From Pisaster brevispinus (Eukaryota > Echinodermata > Asteroidea > Forcipulatida > Asteriidae): a stretch of 64,000 nucleotides of DNA. This document shows, in pieces, positions 60,534 to 64,000 of the stretch. Under the pieces are notes generated by a model. It made no database searches. It saw only the letters and a list, made by a program, of their open reading frames with translations, and had not been told where the DNA came from. The first letter of the stretch is position 1. Each line of letters begins with the position of its first letter. The position numbers and the translations under genes are program-made. The stretch covers positions 12,124,087 through 12,188,086 of the forward strand of contig JAMKCF010000015.1 of NCBI GenBank assembly GCA_023634235.1, given 5' to 3'.

Positions 60534-62958
60534 ACTAAACGAGGTATAAAATACGCCTTAGTGTCGCATGGATGGCCCATGTTGTTTTTCAAAAAACCTG
60601 TGTTTGGTGCTTGACTTAGAAGTCAGTTACCAGAAAACTCTACACTCGAATACTTGTATTTGTGTCGGGATTGGCAAGTACTCGTAGATGAGTACTCGGC
60701 CATCCTTGTACTCGGTAGTTTTGCGTTCTTAGCTAAAAGGGTACCTGACACGTCGCTTTGGTTTATTAATGCGTTTAGACGAACTATCAATCTAGTCAAA
60801 CGGCTTAGAGATACGTTTGAACAGTTTGCTATGTTGTTGTTGCTTCCATCTCCGTTAGCACGGTTTAGCATTCCGTTCAAACAGTTACATAATCATTCGG
60901 CTTGGTTAAGTGTTAGGTTTGCGGGTTTAGTTTATTGTTCGAACTGTTCAGTAATATGACCGGTTTGGTCATCCAAAGCATAGTAGACTCGGGGCAGAAC
61001 GACATTTCGTCTGCGATTTCTGTTGAAAAGACAAAACGAACAAGTTTTAGAAGTTTCATGGTACCCACCAAGACTACTTAGAAGCTGTTTTATTCGATTG
61101 TTCATATTTTAACATTGACTTAGAATTAAGTTTCTAGTGAAAGCAAAAAGTCGTAAAATAATTTGTGTGCAAAGGTCGCTCACGTATATATCAATGTCAA
61201 ATTTTACAACGTCTTCGAAGTCGTGAAAAGTGTTAATGAACAAGATAAGATGCATTTCAAAGAATCATTCTGTTTTTGCATTTATTTGGTTAATTTCGTA
61301 CAACGTTTTATTGGTTGTTGCATATCCCAGGTATCGAGTGTTCTAATCCACAGCCTTTGGGTATTGAAGATGGAACCATTCCTGATGAAAGCTTCAGTGC
61401 ATCGAGTTCTTATAATTCCGAGGAAGGACGTCTGAACGGATATGCTTGGCAATCATCATTGTAAGTATCAAAGAAATACTTGTGACAATAATAACCCTAA
61501 AGACAGTGTGATCACAACATTCTTCAAAAATCATGCCACTTACACGAACATAATACTACATTTATAAAATTTCCTGTATGTTCGCTTTAAAATTTAAATA
61601 AATAGATCACACTTTGAATGTAAACAAATTATCAAACAAATCCATATCCCAAAATAGCAACGACGATGGAATTATGAAAGGACGCTTTGACCGAACCATT
61701 CAAAATCAATCGTGTTTGTTTAATTCTACATCGGGCGTTCTTGCTACTAATACGAGAACAATGGCCTTGCAGATTGTAATGATTTCGAGCGTCTACATAC
61801 TATAACGACGACAGTAAAACATGGATTACATAATCTTAACAATGTTTACCAAATTACCAAACTAGATTTTTCAAAATGTTAGATGTTGGTTGTTAAGTGT
61901 GTAACTCGCTCTACCCTAGGTAAAAAAAGAAGGCTACATTTGAAATTTTGTTTTCGACGGTTTAGTTATCTTTGCAAAGACTGCCAAAAATAATTGAGGT
62001 TTATTTTTTTATTTGATACTGAAATATCAAATTTCCATTTTTGCAAGCTTGAAAATATACTACTCAACGCTATTGTTGTTTTTAAGTGAAACTGTTTGAT
62101 AAATCTGTTGGTGTACTTTACTGATACCATTCTTAATAGTGGTTGTATTCTCTGTTCTGTTTTGAACAAAGGGTCGATGTTAATTCCTGGTTGGAGGTTG
62201 ATCTCGGTGAGAGTATAGTGGTGTCTGGTGTCATCACGCAAGGATGGGTGACCCAATTCAAGATGAAGTATAAAAAGCTACAGTCCTCTGGCTATGACTA
62301 CGTCAAAGATCGCTATGGAGACATCCAGGTACATACATTTATTAGCAGCTTATTATTTAGTGGTTTCCGAGCTCATTTTTAAAAGTAAAAACAATTGATC
62401 ATACGATTTACGGTGATCTAAATAGCAAAGATTAATAGATTTGAGAACACGAAAACAGAGTTCGTTTACATTGTATACATTGTAAAATTATACTCTAAAC
62501 ATGGCTTGTATAACAATTAAATTTTCTGCAATACTTGTTTTGTTTTTTTCCACTAACGAAGTTCAACACAGCTTATATGTTAACTATATTTTAAACAATA
62601 CTTCTGATTTATACTTCTTTAGACATCGACACTTTACAACGAACTGTTTTCAGTTATTTGCACTTTGTACACATATGTTAAACATGCTACACAAATCCCA
62701 TTAAAATACCGTGATGTCAATTATATGTTTTTGTTTGGTATATATCCCGTCTAAGTATCACTAGCGCGTGTGATAATCATCTCAAAACTATATTTATATT
62801 ACTTGCAGGTGTTTCAGGGTAACATTGTAGATGCTACCACCCCAGTCACCAATATGTTTGATCAGAGCATCGTGGCTACCATAGTGTGTGTTGAGCCTGA
62901 AGTGTTCCTTGGAGCAGTTGGTCTACAGGTGAAGTTGATTGGATGTCACATCAACTGA
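49862..62958 (+). CDS. Secreted F5/8 type C (discoidin) domain protein, gene 2, five exons
   Basis: Exons: 49862-49907, 60199-60417, 61331-61460, 62172-62328 and 62809-62958. They sum to 702 bp, 233 codons plus stop. The layout equals gene 1: signal segment MDEPAIAILMVFALSV, the unknown ~70-residue Cys module, then a full F5/8C domain with SWLEVDLGES, TPVTNMFDQSIVAT and a final GCHIN. It retains the conserved Trp before LEVDLG that gene 1 has changed to Leu. Intron 1 is 10.3 kb and contains PLEs, microsatellites and a third decayed copy of the gene, so assigning 49862 as its first exon rests on exact splice-phase and sequence match, not continuity. An AATAAA occurs near 63298. Confidence 0.7.
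50350..50630. repeat. (GTTT)n satellite with GGGGTGTTTG interruptions
   Basis: Long (GTTT)n blocks alternate with 'ttggggtg' about every 30-70 bp, forming a higher-order pattern. Phe/Val/Cys-rich or Lys/Gln/Thr/Asn-rich frames across it are artefacts. Confidence 0.95.
50690..52160 (-). mobile_element. Degenerate Penelope-like element in intron 1 of gene 2
   Basis: Read on the minus strand, 52158-51870 encodes LDQDITQRTSTMVHNLL and a PTMYFLPK block. Near 51380 there is RFRDDVLIISDSNLENL (RT catalytic DD). Near 51220 lies DTTVYF followed by the P-E/D-TYQ region, and 51047-50680 has LNKAIKQHWFLI and the C-terminal RT region. Stops and frameshifts occur throughout. It is older than the other PLEs here. 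Confidence 0.7.
52480..52625. repeat. Repeat, inverse copy at 59.88-60.04 kb
   Basis: 'cagatagtcccatttcattg' and 'gcattttacatcgttt' here match the reverse complement of 'caatgaaatgggactgtctg' at 59.93 kb. 'gaagcacgtgtac' is also shared. Family unknown. Confidence 0.65.
52690..53010. repeat. Repeat, direct copy at 55.88-56.24 kb
   Basis: Shared order of words: tcatttacgcttcgata / tcattttaacgcttcaata, gtctacagtttcttt / gtctacaatttctttt, then ctcaaccacggacccc / tcgaccacaaacc. About 70% similar by eye. Confidence 0.6.
54117..54689 (+). mobile_element. Penelope-like element 3' end with 13-bp target duplication
   Basis: The sequence is the plus-strand version of the PLE tail at 38.44-39.05 kb and ends 'cccctactaattg'. 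It is flanked by tatatctaaacac at 54104-54116 and again at 54690-54702. Strongly 5' truncated, no coding sequence. Confidence 0.85.
54633..54671 (+). ncRNA. Hammerhead-like ribozyme motif in PLE tail, third copy
   Basis: GCCT, CTGACGA, A, GGTTC-GGTTT-GGATC, GAAA, GTTA, AGGC. Compared with the other two copies a helix II base is changed (GGTCC to GGTTC) but pairing survives as G-U. Confidence 0.45.
55440..56985 (+). pseudogene. Decayed third copy of the discoidin gene (exon E and 3' flank)
   Basis: Intron end 'tatcactagagcgtgtgataatcatctcaaaa' and acceptor 'tttgcag' match the gene 2 sequence before its exon E. The exon-like part, 55502-55630, aligns with exon E but has internal stops and lacks the conserved residues. 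Downstream blocks at 56610-56680 and 56770-56950 match the 3' flanks of genes 1 and 2. Exons B-D of this unit were not found. Confidence 0.75.
55880..56240. repeat. Repeat, direct copy of 52.69-53.01 kb
   Basis: See the matching words listed for the first copy. It lies between the relic exon E and its conserved 3' flank, so it probably inserted after the duplication. Confidence 0.6.
57020..57618 (+). mobile_element. Ty3/gypsy integrase C-terminus and polypurine tract
   Basis: 57057-57269 encodes KYKAHVDKKRNAKE, FEVGNWVRIRK and RRWNVNRLILA, the C-terminal chromatin/DNA-binding part of gypsy integrases. A polypurine tract (aaaaggggaga, 57608-57618) follows, as expected before a 3' LTR. The frame stops at 57267-57269, and the upstream pol gene is missing. 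It is a different family from the 45-48 kb element. Confidence 0.8.
57619..58190 (+). repeat. Probable 3' LTR of the gypsy fragment
   Basis: It starts with TGCAGTAATT directly after the polypurine tract. The right boundary cannot be fixed because no second LTR is present; it may lie before 58190. Confidence 0.45.
58196..58280 (-). repeat. Ribozyme-like repeat with a perfect histone-type 3' stem-loop, copy 2
   Basis: The minus strand carries GGCTCTTTTCAGAGCC at 58211-58196, identical to the consensus of metazoan replication-dependent histone mRNA 3' ends. About 12 nt upstream is a hammerhead-like 3' half (GAGCAG-AGAAA-CTGTTC, GAATCGTC). No histone coding sequence precedes it. The same layout, more diverged, is at 10.44-10.58 kb. 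Confidence 0.6.
58588..58811. repeat. (AAC)n and (AGC)n microsatellite
   Basis: About 220 bp of AAC triplets with an AGC block at about 58753-58790. Poly-Leu, Val, Asn or Ser frames here are artefacts. Near-copies of 'gaaaatcggttctttttctcagcc' lie on both sides (58310 and 58950). Confidence 0.95.
58812..60198. other. Last part of gene 2 intron 1
   Basis: Holds the inverted repeat partner at 59.88-60.04 kb. No alternative signal-peptide exon matching 'tcag|gtatg' was found. Confidence 0.4.
60199..60417 (+). CDS. Gene 2 exon B: uncharacterised Cys-containing module
   Basis: Begins SSHRVCYNGMEYDL and ends FFGCQNEQK in phase 1 at gtaaaa. An alternative acceptor 12 bp upstream (tttcag) would add four residues in frame. 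Positions 60214-60298 are identical to 29093-29177 in gene 1 at every base. Confidence 0.75.
60500..60530. repeat. Poly(T) tract
   Basis: About 30 consecutive T residues in intron 2 of gene 2, absent from the matching position of gene 1. Confidence 0.9.
60620..60960. repeat. Block shared with intron 2 of gene 1 (32.15-32.47 kb)
   Basis: Same orientation and order of words. An open frame of about 100 codons spans it, but the gene 1 copy does not keep that frame, so it is not coding. Confidence 0.75.
61331..61460 (+). CDS. Gene 2 exon C: start of F5/8C domain
   Basis: Encodes IECSNPQPLGIEDGTIPDES after acceptor tatcccag. Donor gtaagt in phase 2. Eleven bases longer at its 5' end than the gene 1 exon, which uses a shifted acceptor. 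Confidence 0.8.
62172..62328 (+). CDS. Gene 2 exon D: F5/8C core
   Basis: 157 bp as in gene 1. Encodes VDVNSWLEVDLGES and VSGVITQGWVTQFKMKYKKL. Acceptor aacaaag, donor gtacat. Confidence 0.85.
62809..62958 (+). CDS. Gene 2 exon E: F5/8C end and stop
   Basis: Encodes TTPVTNMFDQSIVATIVCVE and ends LQVKLIGCHIN plus stop. Acceptor acttgcag. Confidence 0.85.
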   Translation: MFQGNIVDATTPVTNMFDQSIVATIVCVEPEVFLGAVGLQVKLIGCHIN

Positions 62959-64000
62959 AATCAAAATCAAAATTATTACAAACATCTTTTTTTTGTGGTT
63001 ATCTTCTTGCTTTTGTCAACACTGTAAATCTTCGTCTGGAACCAAATTATTTATGTTTTCCACGCTGTGTAAATATGGGACTAAGGACAAACTGCAAAAA
63101 GTTAATTTATAAACACTTCTGATGGTCAAATACACATTCAGCTAGTTATTAGAAGTGGAACCGGTCGAACACGCAACGGTACAAACTAATAACGTGTACC
63201 AATTTATACAACATTATATAATCTCTATCAACAATCTGAAGCTACGCATACAATTCCTCGACAAAAAATAGTCTATTTAAACATTAAAACCATGACTAAA
63301 TAAAAACAATGTTAAAATACTCGATTTGTAAATCTTGTTTTGGTATTCCTACGAGTTTGTAAGTGTTTTGATTGATGTCTAAATTGTTTACTGGTTTAAC
63401 GGTTTGCCCAACTCGGTAACTCTGTGAACAAAAAACAAACTAATCTAAACAAAGTTAATACAAAACAAATTAAACTGTTGTAGGTGACGAACAAACTCGC
63501 ATAATAACCAATAAACGTAAATCACTATAAATGTGTACAGATTTCAAAAACGTTAAATTTATTTTGCTTAAAAAAAAGGCAACATAACAAAAACGAAATG
63601 TGAAAACCATTAAAAAACAAACACTTTTTACCTTATTATATTCTCGTTTAGCAATGCACAGCCCTTTCAAGCAGCCTTGAATATTAAACATCTCTCTAGC
63701 ACTCTTTTCAATAGTAGGATAGTATTATACATGTTGCGTGGAAACCCAGTACCGTTGCTTTACCGCTTGAATCGCGTAGTTGTCTCATCGACTGGAATGA
63801 AATCATTTTGTTCAAACCAGTATCATTGCAAGTATCTTTTATCGGTGTTCATCTGTTTTTAAATTTGTTAAGTGTTGCATAATGTATTGTAGTTAAACTA
63901 CTCTTGCTTTTAGAGCACTGTACTTTTCTTAGTTTTACTGACCATGCCACTACAAATGAAACGAAATAATTTGAAGCACTTAAATTAAAAACACAAATTT
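62959..64000. other. 3' flank of gene 2
   Basis: 63320-63390 and 63640-63850 match the flanks of gene 1 and of the decayed copy. 63765-63800 (gttgtctcatcgactggaat) again resembles a decayed exon E end. No further gene is seen. Confidence 0.5.

Noticed and set aside
60654..60959. 101-codon open frame in intron 2 of gene 2 as a separate gene
   Set aside because: The homologous block in gene 1 does not preserve the frame and there is no domain.

Overview
The window is metazoan nuclear DNA: it is AT-rich, the genes are split by GT-AG introns, and most of the sequence is transposable elements and their decay products. Penelope-like elements (PLEs), a CR1/L2-type LINE, a DIRS/Ngaro-type fragment, Ty3/gypsy LTR elements, piggyBac and hAT relatives, tRNA-derived SINEs, a relaxin-receptor-like GPCR pseudogene and a small secreted F5/8 type C (discoidin) gene family together suggest a marine invertebrate, most likely a deuterostome such as an echinoderm. 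That taxonomic placement is inference, not proof.

Layout. 1-5 kb: two PLE fragments joined at a perfect palindrome, then a large foldback array of GTTTATAAAC palindromes. 5.6-8.9 kb: a dead relaxin/LGR-type GPCR with frameshifts, split by a CR1-like LINE inserted between TM5 and TM6. 9-13 kb: repeats, a 258-bp tandem duplication and a hAT-type MITE with target-site duplication (TSD). 13.7-15.4 kb (minus strand): a decayed fibronectin-III gene. 16-27 kb: MITEs, minisatellites, a decayed piggyBac transposase and a second hAT-type MITE with a perfect 8-bp TSD.

27.35-35.76 kb and 49.86-62.96 kb hold the only convincingly intact host genes: two paralogous five-exon genes (231 and 233 codons) for small secreted proteins. 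Each has a short signal peptide, an unfamiliar ~70-residue Cys-containing module (exon B) and one complete F5/8C domain (exons C-E). Exon lengths sum to a multiple of three in both, although the exon B/C splice phase differs. A third, decayed unit (last exon and 3' flank) lies at 55.4-57 kb inside the long first intron of the second gene. The family has therefore grown by segmental duplication and been broken up by transposons.

Between the two genes (37-48 kb) are an SGNH-hydrolase/RNase-H fragment of a DIRS/Ngaro-type element, a 2.1-kb PLE with its RT core deleted, a PLE rearranged as in twin priming that carries a convincing hammerhead ribozyme, and an internally deleted gypsy element with its 5-bp TSD still present.

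The most interesting signals are the hammerhead ribozyme and related ribozyme-like folds in the PLE tails, a histone-type 3' stem-loop linked to another ribozyme-like repeat, the foldback palindrome array, and the paralogous discoidin genes with an 85-bp stretch of perfect identity inside otherwise diverged copies.
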